Positions 36,960 through 45,952 of a DNA stretch of 64,000 nucleotides are shown piece after piece. The translations under genes were made by a program, and so were the position numbers. Position 1 is the first letter of the stretch; every line of letters starts with the position of its first letter. The DNA is from Thermaerobacter sp. PB12/4term. GTDB lineage: Bacteria > Bacillota > Sulfobacillia > Thermaerobacterales > Thermaerobacteraceae. The stretch is taken from NCBI RefSeq assembly GCF_003403315.2, contig NZ_CP048407.1:806001-870000 (forward strand), given 5' to 3'. Under the pieces are notes generated by a model. It was not told the DNA's origin. It did no database searches and saw only the letters and a list, made by a program, of their open reading frames with translations.

Positions 36960-37935
36960 GAGGAGCGTCCGCCTTGCATCGTGGATCGCATACAGGAGGG
37001 GAACAGTCAATTCGCACGAATTGTACAAAAGGGTGCACGGGAAACAGGCTCTAGGTGCGCTGCGTCGCTGGCCTCCGGGGAGTTGAGGCACCAGATCAAG
37101 GAGGGTGGCAGTCTCCTCCCGGCTAAACGCGCCGTAGACGTCGCGCAGTTGCTCTTTGACCCAGTGGAAGTGGGCCACGTTCTTGGGTGCTGCTTGCGAA
37201 TGACCGCCAGTTGGGCCGCCTATGCGCGGCCAGGTCCTCCTCGTTATTCGCCAGCGGCCACCGGGGGGGCGCTAGCCGGTCACCTCCTGTTCCACGCGGT
37301 GGGCGGCATCGACCCGTCGGTTGACATCCTGGATCACGTAGAAGGGGTAGGCCACGACTAGGACGCCGGGTAGGACACGCTCCACCGCGGCCGCCAGCCT
37401 TCCTTAAGGTCGATACAGACCGCCCGAATTTTTGCGCGGACGGACGCCGGAAGCTCGCGCAAGAATGTCTCCAGGAGTCGCACGCGATCATGGGCCAGCA
37501 GTGCCAAGGGCGCCGCTCGGGGGCCACGGAGTTGACGGTGATCATCATGCCCCGTCCCTGGAAACTGTTTTCGTCGATCCCCAACACCAGGGGAGGCTCT
37601 GAAGGGCCTCTTCCACGTCCACTCGTTCCCTCACCGCCGCAGCAGGAGCCGCTGCAAGGTGTTCGGGCTGGTCTCCCTCGCTTCCGCAGCTCCCCGGAAG
37701 CTGCGTTGCGCCACCCCCTCCAGCAGCTGAGCTTCGGCTCGCTCCGGCCGGCACGCCCAGGGGCGAATTCCCCTGGTCGGCGCTCCGTGAAGACCTTCCA
37801 GCCGTCACAGTGGAACCGCCGCGGCCGCACCTACAGGAACACGGGTCAGCGGTCGCACCAGGTGTGCAGCTTCGGCCGCCATGTGCGGGAGAGGTCGTAG
37901 CCGGACCGTAGGGCACCATTATCGCGGGCATCGCG
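36960..37935 (-). pseudogene. Decayed ISL3-family transposase
   Basis: Fragments in several minus-strand frames line up in the order of an ISL3 transposase. There is a zinc-finger-like PRRFHCDGWKVFTERRPG, an HTH-like LLEGVAQRSFRGAAEARETS, the first catalytic region LGIDENSF, then RAVCIDLKEGWRP and VVAYPFYVIQDVNRRVDAAHRVEQE (normally D-x-FHVIQ). A last piece is HFHWVKEQLRDVYGAFSREE. Stops and shifts occur throughout, so it is not functional. No terminal inverted repeats or target duplication were found by eye. It sits between the copy-B glycosyltransferase and the intact phosphotransferase. Confidence 0.75.
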
Positions 37936-38364
37936 TTTGCTTGCGCGGCCGGCCCGCATAACCGTCTGGTCTGCTAAACATACACCCGGTCCACATTCCA
38001 GGCACACGCGCCGCTACCCTTGTCCACAGGCGGTGGCGAGTCACCTCCGGGATGTGGGCTGGCTACCAATTCCTTGGCTCGCCAACCGCCGTTTCCTCTC
38101 GGTACCCATACTGTTCAGCCTAGGGCCTGGGAAGCATTGCCCCTGGGTGACGTAAGAACTATTCTAGTTGTGTCCGGGGTTTCCCCAGGGGCGGAACCAC
38201 GCGTTTTGCATAGGCTTACCTCATTGAGCCGTCGCGATTCGCATACGCTGATTTGCTTGTATCATCAGGACCGCTTATGGAACGCACTTTCGTAAGATCT
38301 CTGGGACCCCAAGTAGCCCGTTGCCCTTCATACCATTTGGGGATAAGTTGGGGGAGAGCGTATC
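37936..38364 (+). other. Intergenic region upstream of the glycosylphosphotransferase
   Basis: About 430 bases with no supported gene. Composition begins to fall towards the AT-richer locus. GGGGGAG at ~38351-38357 is the ribosome site of the next gene. Short frames here are not convincing. Confidence 0.4.
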
Positions 38365-39882
38365 ATGCGTATCACCGGGGAGGACGGGGAACGGCCAAAC
38401 ACAATCGGAGCGATGGGATTACTTAATCGGCCCCACTCGCCCGTCCAGGGTTCGGTTGTACCAGAACTCGGGGCTTTTACTCGCAACGAGCCCGTCACAT
38501 GGAGTCGGGTCTTCGGCCAGCGGTCGCGCCGGGTGCTCCTCCTTGCGGTTGACCTACTTGTTACTGTAGCGGCGCAGTTGGGGGGTCACTTGTTGGCCGG
38601 CGACGAGGAGGGGCTGCAAGCCCTTCTGGACCGCGGGCCGCTCTCATCCGACGGTTTCGCCGCGGCCATTGCTGCAGTCTCTACAATTGTTCTCCTCGCC
38701 CTCTATAGGGGTTACCGCGACCTGCACCGTCCCTTTATGGAACTGGTTCGCGATATTGTTACGGCGGCCCTGTGGTCGGTCCTTCTCACCATGGCTGCCC
38801 TCTATCTATATATTCCTTCTCGTGGGGTATCCAGAGCGGCGGCGGTAATCGCGGGTGTTCTCGGCGCCGTCTTGTTGTGTCTCTGGCGCATTCCATTCGC
38901 CCGCAGTGCCAGACAAGCATTCTACCAGCACCAGGTTGCCCTCGTTTCGTCCGACCCGAAGGGGTGGCGTGCCCGGCTAACGGGATACATCTCGATTCGG
39001 CATGCGCTAACGCCAGGTGTCTTCCTAGAGGCACCACCGGCGACGGACCGGGTTATTCTGGCCCCCGATGTCCCGATCGAGTACCGGGAACGCATTGTAG
39101 CCTGGGCTTTGCGGAATCAGGTGGACTTGTTTGTTGTACCGAATACCTACGAGATCTTGCTTGCGTCCGGGCGCTTGACCCAGGTGAGGGACATACCGCT
39201 AATGACCGTCTATCGGTTGGCGTTACCCATTGAACTCCGGGCCGTGAAGCGGGCGCTGGACCTGGCTGGTGCGCTATTGCTCGCACTTATGTTCTTTCCG
39301 GTCCTCCTGATCGTCCCGCTCCTGATCTGGTTGGAGGATCGGGGGCCGGTGTTCTACCGCCAGCGTCGCGTAGGCCGAGACGGCAGGATCTTTGAACTAA
39401 TTAAGTTTCGGACTATGGTGCCGGACGCAGAAAAATATACGGGCCCCGTGTGGGCCAGTGTCAACGATCCACGAGTGACACGAATCGGAAAGTGGTTGCG
39501 GGCGACTCGTCTTGACGAACTCCCCCAGCTGTTCAATGTCTTACGGGGCGACATGAGTCTGGTCGGGCCGCGTCCAGAACGGCCCGAGATGGTCACAGAG
39601 TTTGCAGCGCGCAATCCGTTGTTTCGGGCTCGTGAAGCGTTGAAACCCGGAATTACTGGGTTAGCGCAGGTGTTCGGACCATATGATCTTGATCCAGACT
39701 CTAAACTGACATATGACTTATTGTACATTGCCCGTTGGGGAATTATGTTGGATCTAATGGTTCTCCTCTGGACGATTCCTGTAATGCTTTTTCCGCAGGC
39801 CCTAGGCCGGTCTCTCGGGCGTACGGCTGCATACTTTGCTAAACGCTGGGGCGTTCACCCCAAGTACAATTTGGACCGGTGA
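38365..39882 (+). CDS. Polyprenyl glycosylphosphotransferase (WbaP/CpsE-type initiating enzyme)
   Basis: Membrane enzyme that moves a sugar-1-phosphate to undecaprenyl phosphate, starting repeat-unit synthesis. An N-terminal region with about four hydrophobic helices leads to a soluble regulatory segment (VILAPDVPIEYRERIVAWALRNQVDLFVVPNTYEILLA). The catalytic bacterial sugar-transferase domain follows, with VKRALDLAGALLLALMFFPVLLIVPLLIWLEDRGPVFYRQ, LIKFRTMVPDAE, RIGKWLRATRLDELPQLFNVLRGDMSLVGPRPERPE and PGITGLAQV. 505 residues is normal. Its second half is homologous to the truncated piece at 34.53-34.92 kb, so it is probably the surviving end of copy B. The sugar is unknown. Confidence 0.93.
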   Translation: MRITGEDGERPNTIGAMGLLNRPHSPVQGSVVPELGAFTRNEPVTWSRVFGQRSRRVLLLAVDLLVTVAAQLGGHLLAGDEEGLQALLDRGPLSSDGFAAAIAAVSTIVLLALYRGYRDLHRPFMELVRDIVTAALWSVLLTMAALYLYIPSRGVSRAAAVIAGVLGAVLLCLWRIPFARSARQAFYQHQVALVSSDPKGWRARLTGYISIRHALTPGVFLEAPPATDRVILAPDVPIEYRERIVAWALRNQVDLFVVPNTYEILLASGRLTQVRDIPLMTVYRLALPIELRAVKRALDLAGALLLALMFFPVLLIVPLLIWLEDRGPVFYRQRRVGRDGRIFELIKFRTMVPDAEKYTGPVWASVNDPRVTRIGKWLRATRLDELPQLFNVLRGDMSLVGPRPERPEMVTEFAARNPLFRAREALKPGITGLAQVFGPYDLDPDSKLTYDLLYIARWGIMLDLMVLLWTIPVMLFPQALGRSLGRTAAYFAKRWGVHPKYNLDR

Positions 39883-40049
39883 CCGTTCCTAGTTATGGGG
39901 TTTCGGACGGTAGCATGAAGATCAATTCCCTAGGTTGTTGCTCCATGGTGCTATGGACTGGCCGTTCTAGTGGGCAGTAGTATAGACGCTACCCTACAAA
40001 TCACATAAACATGATAGACAGCAAAAAGAGGGCTTGAGGCGAGGGAGAA

Positions 40050-41129
40050 ATGGTCGGTAATAAAGTGCATAACGTGTTTCTATCGATGACCCCATACCAT
40101 CTTCTTCTGTCCTATGGCATAGCAATGACTGAGTGCAGGCGCTCCCGCAACTGGCTTATCGTGGTTGCTGATTTCTCGAATGTGGATGCGTACTTAAAGA
40201 TCATGCAGCGCTCAGACTACAGAGCTTTCGAACGAGTAATGATCTATAATGGGATGTTTGGTATAGAGAGTAAGTATGCTCGCCGTTTGCGTGTGTTGCG
40301 CAACGTGCGATCAATAAGGGAGCTTGTACGTTCTGTGCAAATAGAGCGTGTGTTCATCGCCAATGACATAAGGCCGGAAGGACAGGCCTTGATTCACTTC
40401 GCAAAAACGGCTTGGGGCGCCAATTGTGTGTACATAGAAGACGGTGCCGCAGTATATTCGTCCCTTGTGCTCCCTGCTCGCAGTAAGATTGTGTCCTGGC
40501 TAGCGTCATTGTTTTGTCGCGCATGGTGGGAAGATGTACGTGTACACGGTACATCACGGGCAATCGATGAGGTGCGAGCCATATACCCTCATGCTTTGCG
40601 ACCAGAGTTGCATCGCGTCCCTGTAAAGAAGATCGACAGTTCGCTAATATCAAGGATTAACATTGATCGGTGCGAGGTTAATGCGTCTTTACTGAGGGAT
40701 GGTAAGGCGATTGAAGTTGACAATATTGATGCTATTATGTTGCTTCCTCATTCTCAAACCGTTGCGAAAGGGCGCTGGTTGGTAGAAGCTGTGTCTAACG
40801 TTCTCCTTTGGGCGCAGCGAGAGCGCTTGGTGCTAGGGGTGAAATATCATCCTCGGGAACCACACCAATACTTGAATTCCCTCTTGGAAAACTTGAACGA
40901 CCGCGTCGTGGTGATTTCGCAAGAGCTACCTATTGAGTGGGTTTATGCCTTGCGACCAAAAAGACTGAGGTACGTGTTCGGCGATTGGTCGACCGGTCTG
41001 TTGACGGCTCGGTGGTTATTGCCTAATGTTGCTGTGTTTCGAACTGATACGTGGGTTTATGAAGACGAAGGTTTGCTCCGAACATTTGAGGGGTTAGGTA
41101 TAAGGCCGTTTAGTTCATTGCTTAGATGA
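40050..41129 (+). CDS. Polysialyltransferase-like (GT52/POLYST-type) glycosyltransferase
   Basis: 359 residues. The N-terminus NVFLSMTPYHLLLSYGIAM and later ANCVYIEDGAAVYSS, VLGVKYHPREPHQYL and DWSTGLLTARWLLPNV match the layout of bacterial sialyl/polysialyltransferases (an early TPYHLL motif, an EDG motif, an HP motif, and a late S/T motif near GDWSTG). ATG 40050 follows GAGGGAGAA. It is the first gene of the AT-rich block and precedes the complete nonulosonic-acid pathway, so it probably transfers the CMP-activated nine-carbon sugar. Fold-level assignment is reasonable; acceptor and linkage are unknown. Confidence 0.7.
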   Translation: MVGNKVHNVFLSMTPYHLLLSYGIAMTECRRSRNWLIVVADFSNVDAYLKIMQRSDYRAFERVMIYNGMFGIESKYARRLRVLRNVRSIRELVRSVQIERVFIANDIRPEGQALIHFAKTAWGANCVYIEDGAAVYSSLVLPARSKIVSWLASLFCRAWWEDVRVHGTSRAIDEVRAIYPHALRPELHRVPVKKIDSSLISRINIDRCEVNASLLRDGKAIEVDNIDAIMLLPHSQTVAKGRWLVEAVSNVLLWAQRERLVLGVKYHPREPHQYLNSLLENLNDRVVVISQELPIEWVYALRPKRLRYVFGDWSTGLLTARWLLPNVAVFRTDTWVYEDEGLLRTFEGLGIRPFSSLLR

Positions 41130-41219
41130 TGGAGTTGTGTTGGTTTCAGTGCCCCTAGCGTTATGGAGGAAAAGGGACAGAAGATCGTAGCCGTGTCGAC
41201 ACGCTGGAGGGATAGAAGT

Positions 41220-41834
41220 GTGGATGAAGTGATAGTTATTGGGGGCGGTGGTCATGCCAAGGTTGTTGTCGCTACACTGTTTGAGGCTGGTTATAGGGTC
41301 TGCTGTATTTACGACGATGCGCGCGAAAGATGGGGCAGAAGCATAATGGGTGTACCAGTGGTTGGTGCAATAGATGAAATTAGTGGATATAGACGTGCTG
41401 TTATAGCTATCGGCGATAATGTTGGGAGGCGGTCCATTGCCGAGCGATTGGACTTAGATTGGTTAACGGTGGTGCATCCACGGGCCTATGTTGATTCAAG
41501 CGTATCGCTCGGGTGTGGAACAGTAGTGTTAGCGGGTGCAGTGGTTCAGCCCGACGTACGTGTGGGCTCGCACGTCATTGTCAACACGGGCGCAACTGTT
41601 GACCATGACTCCGAGGTTGGTGATTATGTCCACATTGGTCCCGGAGCGCATTTGGCTGGTTCCGTGTTTGTTGGATCGGGTACACTGATCGGAGTCGGCA
41701 GTGCTGTTTTGCCAGGCATTCGCGTAGGTGCGTGGGCAATCGTGGGCGCGGGAAGTGTGGTCACTAGGGACATACCTGACGGGCAGGTTGCATTCGGTGT
41801 GCCGGCTAAGCCTCGAAGGAGCGTGTGCGGTTGA
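41220..41834 (+). CDS. NeuD/PglD-like left-handed beta-helix acetyltransferase
   Basis: N-terminal Rossmann-like part with VIVIGGGGHAKVVVATLFEAGY and a C-terminal hexapeptide-repeat beta-helix (GCGTVVLAGAVVQPDVRVGSHVIVNTGATVDHDSEVGDYVHIGPGAHLAG), with the catalytic His in TVDHD. The family uses acetyl-CoA to N- or O-acetylate nucleotide-linked or nine-carbon sugars. Here it most likely acetylates the UDP-4-amino sugar made by the neighbouring dehydratase and aminotransferase, as PglD does. GTG 41220 has GGAGGGA six bases upstream; an in-frame ATG at 41163 lacks a ribosome site. The end abuts the next start. Confidence 0.85.
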   Translation: MDEVIVIGGGGHAKVVVATLFEAGYRVCCIYDDARERWGRSIMGVPVVGAIDEISGYRRAVIAIGDNVGRRSIAERLDLDWLTVVHPRAYVDSSVSLGCGTVVLAGAVVQPDVRVGSHVIVNTGATVDHDSEVGDYVHIGPGAHLAGSVFVGSGTLIGVGSAVLPGIRVGAWAIVGAGSVVTRDIPDGQVAFGVPAKPRRSVCG

Positions 41835-42949
41835 TGAAAGTAGTTTCGATGTCCGCTCCCGAGATTGACGAGCAAGATATTGCCGCGGTTGTTGAAGTTC
41901 TTAGGTCAGGTAGGCTTGCACTGGGGCCAGCGGCAGAAGCGTTCGAAAGTGAAATTGCTGAATACGTCGGTGTTCGGCATGCGATTGCCGTTAGTTCTGG
42001 AACGGCGGCGCTTCACCTTGTCGCGAGAGCGTTAGGTATAGGCCCGGGTGACGAGGTGATTGTCCCCTCTTTCACCTTTGCAGCTAGCGTTAATGCAATT
42101 TTATACGTTGGCGCGAAGCCGGTATTTGCTGATATCGAAGAGGATACTTACAACCTTGACCCGCAAGACGTCAAGAGAAGGATCACTTCGCGAACACGAG
42201 CCATCTTGGCTGTAGATGTATTTGGTCATCCAGTTGAGTGGGACGAAATATTAACCCTTGCGGATCGTTATGGCTTACTTGTAATTGACGACGCCTGCGA
42301 AGCTCTTGGTGCGGAGTATCGTGGACGAAAGGTGGGGCAGTTTGGTAGTGCTGCTACTTTCGCGTTCTATCCGAATAAGCAGATTACTACCGGTGAGGGC
42401 GGTATGATTGTCACGAACGACGATAGGATTGCTCGCGTGTGTCGTAGTTTGAGGAATCAAGGCAGGTCGGAAGACGGCTCTTGGTTGTTTCATCGGCACC
42501 TGGGATATAATTACAGGATGGACGAGATGTCGGCTGCGCTCGGAAGATCACAGTTACGTAGAATCGAGTCATTCCTAGAAAAGAGGCAGCGTGTAGCGGA
42601 CTTATATACTGAGCGTATTGTCCGACTACCGTTTGTTCGGCCTCCGGTAATACGTTCGCATGTTCGTATGAGTTGGTTTGTATATGTCATCACATTGACC
42701 GCTGATATTGATCGGAACAAGCTCATGAAATGTATGGCTGCGCAAGGCGTACAGACACGCGGGTACTTTGAGCCCATCCATAAGCAACCCTATATTCGTG
42801 AATTAGGCATTGATGGCGGTGATCTCCCGGTAACGGAGTCGGTTGCGCAACGAACTATTGCGCTTCCATTCCATAACAACATGAGTGCGGAGGACGTTGA
42901 ATACGTCGTTGAGGCGTTAACCACAGCTGTAGAGGCAGTGGTGGGCTAA
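41834..42949 (+). CDS. DegT/DnrJ/EryC1/StrS-family sugar aminotransferase (LegC/PseC role)
   Basis: PLP-dependent aminotransferase. Motifs are AVSSGTAALHLVARALGIGPGDEVIVPSFTF, VDVFGHPVEWDEI, VIDDACEALGAEY with the PLP-binding Asp, FAFYPNKQITTGEGGMIVT with the Schiff-base Lys, and LGYNYRMDEMSAALG. It likely converts a UDP-4-keto-6-deoxy sugar to the 4-amino sugar. ATG 41834 overlaps the stop of the upstream gene; TTG 41831 or GTG 41825 are alternatives after AAGGAG. It lies inside a run of six tightly packed nonulosonic-acid genes. Confidence 0.92.
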   Translation: MKVVSMSAPEIDEQDIAAVVEVLRSGRLALGPAAEAFESEIAEYVGVRHAIAVSSGTAALHLVARALGIGPGDEVIVPSFTFAASVNAILYVGAKPVFADIEEDTYNLDPQDVKRRITSRTRAILAVDVFGHPVEWDEILTLADRYGLLVIDDACEALGAEYRGRKVGQFGSAATFAFYPNKQITTGEGGMIVTNDDRIARVCRSLRNQGRSEDGSWLFHRHLGYNYRMDEMSAALGRSQLRRIESFLEKRQRVADLYTERIVRLPFVRPPVIRSHVRMSWFVYVITLTADIDRNKLMKCMAAQGVQTRGYFEPIHKQPYIRELGIDGGDLPVTESVAQRTIALPFHNNMSAEDVEYVVEALTTAVEAVVG

Positions 42950-42951
42950 AC

Positions 42952-43683
42952 ATGGCTAACAAGGAAAGGGCAATGGAGGTACTTGCCGTAATTCCTGCGC
43001 GAGGCGGCTCGAAGGGGTTGCCGCGCAAGAACTTGCGGGAGCTGCTGGGGAAACCGTTACTTGGGTATAGCATTGAGGCGGCTCTGGAAAGTAGGACAAT
43101 CACTCGGACGGTCGTGTCTACAGATTCAGAGGAGATAGCCGCTCTGGCGCAACAGCTGGGTGCGGAAGTCCCGTTTCTTCGTCCGGAACGGTTGGCGGCT
43201 GATGAAACACCGATGATCGACGTCATTAGTCACGCACTGGAGGTATTGTATCCGGGGTTTCGCAACGGCCCGCGGGTGCCTGACTGGGTTATAGTGCTGC
43301 AGCCCACATCGCCCCTTCGTAGCCATAAGCATATCGACGCTGCGTTTAGTCAGCTTTTTGAGATGGATGGCGATAGCCTTGCGAGTGTCTGTGCCGCCAA
43401 AGAGTCTCCATTCTGGATGTTTAGGGTGGACACGTCAGGCTTCTTGCGCCCAATTTTGAGTAGGCAAGTGTTTCGACGACAAGACTTACCCCCGGTGTTT
43501 CGGTTAAACGGTGCGATTTATATCACCCAGCCTACCCTCGTGGCACAGCGCCGGCTGTTGGGGCAACGTATCGTACCCTTTTTCATGGCTTGGGAAGAAT
43601 CCGTTGATATCGATAATGAGGAAGACCTGCGATTGGCCGAGTATATGTTGAAGATAAAGATGAAGAGCAATAGGTGCGATTAG
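42952..43683 (+). CDS. neuA: CMP-nonulosonic acid cytidylyltransferase (NeuA/LegF type)
   Basis: Activates the nine-carbon sugar with CTP. The N-terminus VLAVIPARGGSKGLPRKNLRELLGKPLLGYSIEAAL is the classic nucleotide-binding motif, followed by STDSEEIAALAQQLG, FLRPERLAADETPMIDV, LQPTSPLRSHKHIDAAF and a C-terminal ESVDIDNEEDLRLAEY. A complete length of ~240 residues. ATG 42952 is taken; ATG 42973 with AAGGAAAGG before it is equally possible. It overlaps the start region of the synthase gene. Confidence 0.92.
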   Translation: MANKERAMEVLAVIPARGGSKGLPRKNLRELLGKPLLGYSIEAALESRTITRTVVSTDSEEIAALAQQLGAEVPFLRPERLAADETPMIDVISHALEVLYPGFRNGPRVPDWVIVLQPTSPLRSHKHIDAAFSQLFEMDGDSLASVCAAKESPFWMFRVDTSGFLRPILSRQVFRRQDLPPVFRLNGAIYITQPTLVAQRRLLGQRIVPFFMAWEESVDIDNEEDLRLAEYMLKIKMKSNRCD

Positions 43684-43694
43684 GGAGGTCAAAC

Positions 43695-44771
43695 ATGCAG
43701 TTAGCGGTTCGGATTGGTGATAGGGTAGTGGGTGAGGAGGAAAGGGTTTATGTGATCGCTGAAATAGGGGTCAATCATAATGGAAGGGAAGAGTTGGCAA
43801 AAGAGTTGATTGATGCTGCAGTGAATGCCGGTGCAGACGCTGTGAAGTTTCAAACGTTTGATCCGGATACGTTGGTTGTCGAGAACGCTCGAGCGCCTAG
43901 TTACCAAAGGAATCGTACCGGTCGAACATCGCAACGCGATGTCATTAGGGGGCTTTCTTTGGGGCGAGATGCATTCGAGCGACTTGCGGCATATGCGCGC
44001 GCGAAGGGCGTTGATTTTCTTTCGACTCCATTCGATATAGAAAGTATAGGGTTTTTGGTCAAAATCGGCGTGCCAGCGATCAAAATTTCGTCAGGTGACT
44101 TAACCTTTCGCCCATTGGTTGAGGCTGCCGCTCGGACTGGATTACCGGTGATATTATCCACAGGCATGGCTACACTTGGCGAGATTGAAGCGGCACTCGA
44201 TGGATTGAGCACGTGCGACGTTATACTTCTTCATTGCGTGAGTAGTTATCCGGCACCTGTGCAAGACGCTAACTTGAGGGCGATAGAAACGCTAAGACGG
44301 GCGTTCGGGCGTGTGGTTGGGTATTCGGATCATACTACTTCCGTGGCGGTCCCTGCTATGGCTGTTATGGCGGGCGCCGCTGTAATTGAGAAGCACTTAA
44401 CGCTCGATCGGTCTTTGGTGGGGCCGGATCATGCCGCCTCTCTTGAGCCTGACGAATTTGCTGCCATGGTGCGCTACATTCGTGAAGCTGAGGTGGCTAG
44501 GGGAACGGGTTACAAAACGATTGCTCCGAGCGAGAAGGAACTTCGGTTGTTGGGCCGTAGGGGGGCAGTGGCGGCTCGCGATTTGTCGGCTGGGTCTGTG
44601 CTTGGTGCAACGGACATAAGCTTCAAGCGTCCGGCCAGGGGAATAAGTCCCATGGAAGCCGAGAGATTTCTTGTCGGAAGGCGGCTTGTCCACGACTTAC
44701 GTAAAGATGATCCGATTACCCTCGATGATGTTGCACCAAATGTAGAGCCAGACAGGGGGCATGCTTGGTAG
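43695..44771 (+). CDS. neuB: Nonulosonic acid synthase (NeuB/LegI type) with SAF domain
   Basis: Condenses phosphoenolpyruvate with an N-acetylated hexosamine to make the nine-carbon acid. NeuB TIM-barrel motifs include VYVIAEIGVNHNG, NAGADAVKFQTFDPDTL, FLSTPFDIESIGFL, KISSGDLTFRPL, LPVILSTGMATLGEIE, LLHCVSSYPAP and VGYSDHTTSVAVPAMAVMAGAAVIEKHLTLDRSLVGPDHAASLEPDEF. The C-terminal SAF/antifreeze-like domain (GRRGAVAARDLSAGSVL, RPARGISPMEAERFLVGRRL) is complete. ATG 43695 has GGGAGGTC five bases before it. Confidence 0.94.
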   Translation: MQLAVRIGDRVVGEEERVYVIAEIGVNHNGREELAKELIDAAVNAGADAVKFQTFDPDTLVVENARAPSYQRNRTGRTSQRDVIRGLSLGRDAFERLAAYARAKGVDFLSTPFDIESIGFLVKIGVPAIKISSGDLTFRPLVEAAARTGLPVILSTGMATLGEIEAALDGLSTCDVILLHCVSSYPAPVQDANLRAIETLRRAFGRVVGYSDHTTSVAVPAMAVMAGAAVIEKHLTLDRSLVGPDHAASLEPDEFAAMVRYIREAEVARGTGYKTIAPSEKELRLLGRRGAVAARDLSAGSVLGATDISFKRPARGISPMEAERFLVGRRLVHDLRKDDPITLDDVAPNVEPDRGHAW

Positions 44772-45916
44772 TGCCGAGGGCGGTGTACGTATCAGGTACG
44801 CGCGCAGATTATGGGTTGATGCGGACTACTCTTCGTGCGCTGGCCGCACAGCCGGGCTGGCAGGTATCCGTGGTTGCAGTTGGCATGCATTTGTCGCCCT
44901 ATCACGGGAAGACAGTCGATCTAATCCGGTCTGATGGTTTTGATGTTGTTGCGGCCATTCCCACACTTGTAGAGAGTGATTCTGGATTTGCTTATGCGGC
45001 CTCAGTCGGTCTTACAACCATAGCGATTGGACGGGAGTTGGAGCGGCTGCAGCCAGATCTAGTCATCTTGCTGGGTGACCGAGGAGAGATGCTGGCAGCT
45101 GCGCTGGCTGCGTCTGCACAGAATATGGTTATTGCTCACGTGAATGGTGGCGACCGCACACATTCCATCGACGAGCCGATCAGGCACGCTATTACACAGT
45201 TTGCGCATTTACATTTCGTGGCTACGGAAGAGGCAGCTGCTGTCGTGCGTCGGCTAGGGGCACCTGGGCAGTACATATTTGTAGTAGGAGCTCCTGGCGT
45301 TGACGAGGCGCAAGAAGTAGCCGGGAGTGTGAGTAAGGATGCTGCCAGGCGGATGTTGGAGTTGAAGTCGGAGTCTATAGTGGCGGTTGTCGCGTATCAT
45401 CCGACGACCACGGAGACGAATGTAGGGACGGCGCATTTACGAGATATTCTCGTTACCTTACGTGACCTAGGTGCCTACACGATTACGCTGTTGCCAAACG
45501 CGGATCCTGGGTATAGCTGTCTTCGACAAACCGTCGAGCAGTATGCTTGGCCGGGGATGAAAATTGTTAGCCATATTGAACGGTCTCGGTTTTTACTCCT
45601 AATGCGAGCGGCTGACGTTATGGTTGGTAATACAAGTGCCGGGATTATTGAAGCGCCAACACTCGGACTTCCATTTGTCCACGTGGGGAGCCGGCAGCTT
45701 GGCCGGATTCGAGGTGCTAATGTCATTGATGTCCCGAATGTAAACCGGGAGAACTTGAGGCAAGCCATTATCCATGCCGTATCTTCCCAGTTTAGAAAGG
45801 TGGTCGAGAGGAGTCGCAACCCCTACGGTGATGGGCAGACAGGTATTCGGATTGCCCGCATTTTGGCGGGATTAGAGTTATGTGATATTCCTCGGCAAAG
45901 GCAGTTTGAGTGGTAG
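44765..45916 (+). CDS. neuC: UDP-N-acetylhexosamine hydrolysing 2-epimerase (NeuC/LegG type)
   Basis: Removes UDP while inverting C2 to give the free N-acetyl sugar used by the synthase. Motifs are YVSGTRADYGLMRTTLRAL, VVAVGMHLSPYHGKTVDLI, PDLVILLGDRGEMLAAALAASAQNMVIAHVNGGDRTHSIDEPIRHAITQFAHLHFV and a C-terminal DVMVGNTSAGIIEAPTLGLPFVHVGSRQLGR. The TTG at 44765 follows AGGGGG; GTG 44771 is an alternative. The short overlap with the synthase indicates one transcript. Confidence 0.93.
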   Translation: MVVPRAVYVSGTRADYGLMRTTLRALAAQPGWQVSVVAVGMHLSPYHGKTVDLIRSDGFDVVAAIPTLVESDSGFAYAASVGLTTIAIGRELERLQPDLVILLGDRGEMLAAALAASAQNMVIAHVNGGDRTHSIDEPIRHAITQFAHLHFVATEEAAAVVRRLGAPGQYIFVVGAPGVDEAQEVAGSVSKDAARRMLELKSESIVAVVAYHPTTTETNVGTAHLRDILVTLRDLGAYTITLLPNADPGYSCLRQTVEQYAWPGMKIVSHIERSRFLLLMRAADVMVGNTSAGIIEAPTLGLPFVHVGSRQLGRIRGANVIDVPNVNRENLRQAIIHAVSSQFRKVVERSRNPYGDGQTGIRIARILAGLELCDIPRQRQFEW

Positions 45917-45952
45917 CCTAGTAAAGATCGGAAATAGCCTTTGGAGGCCTTG

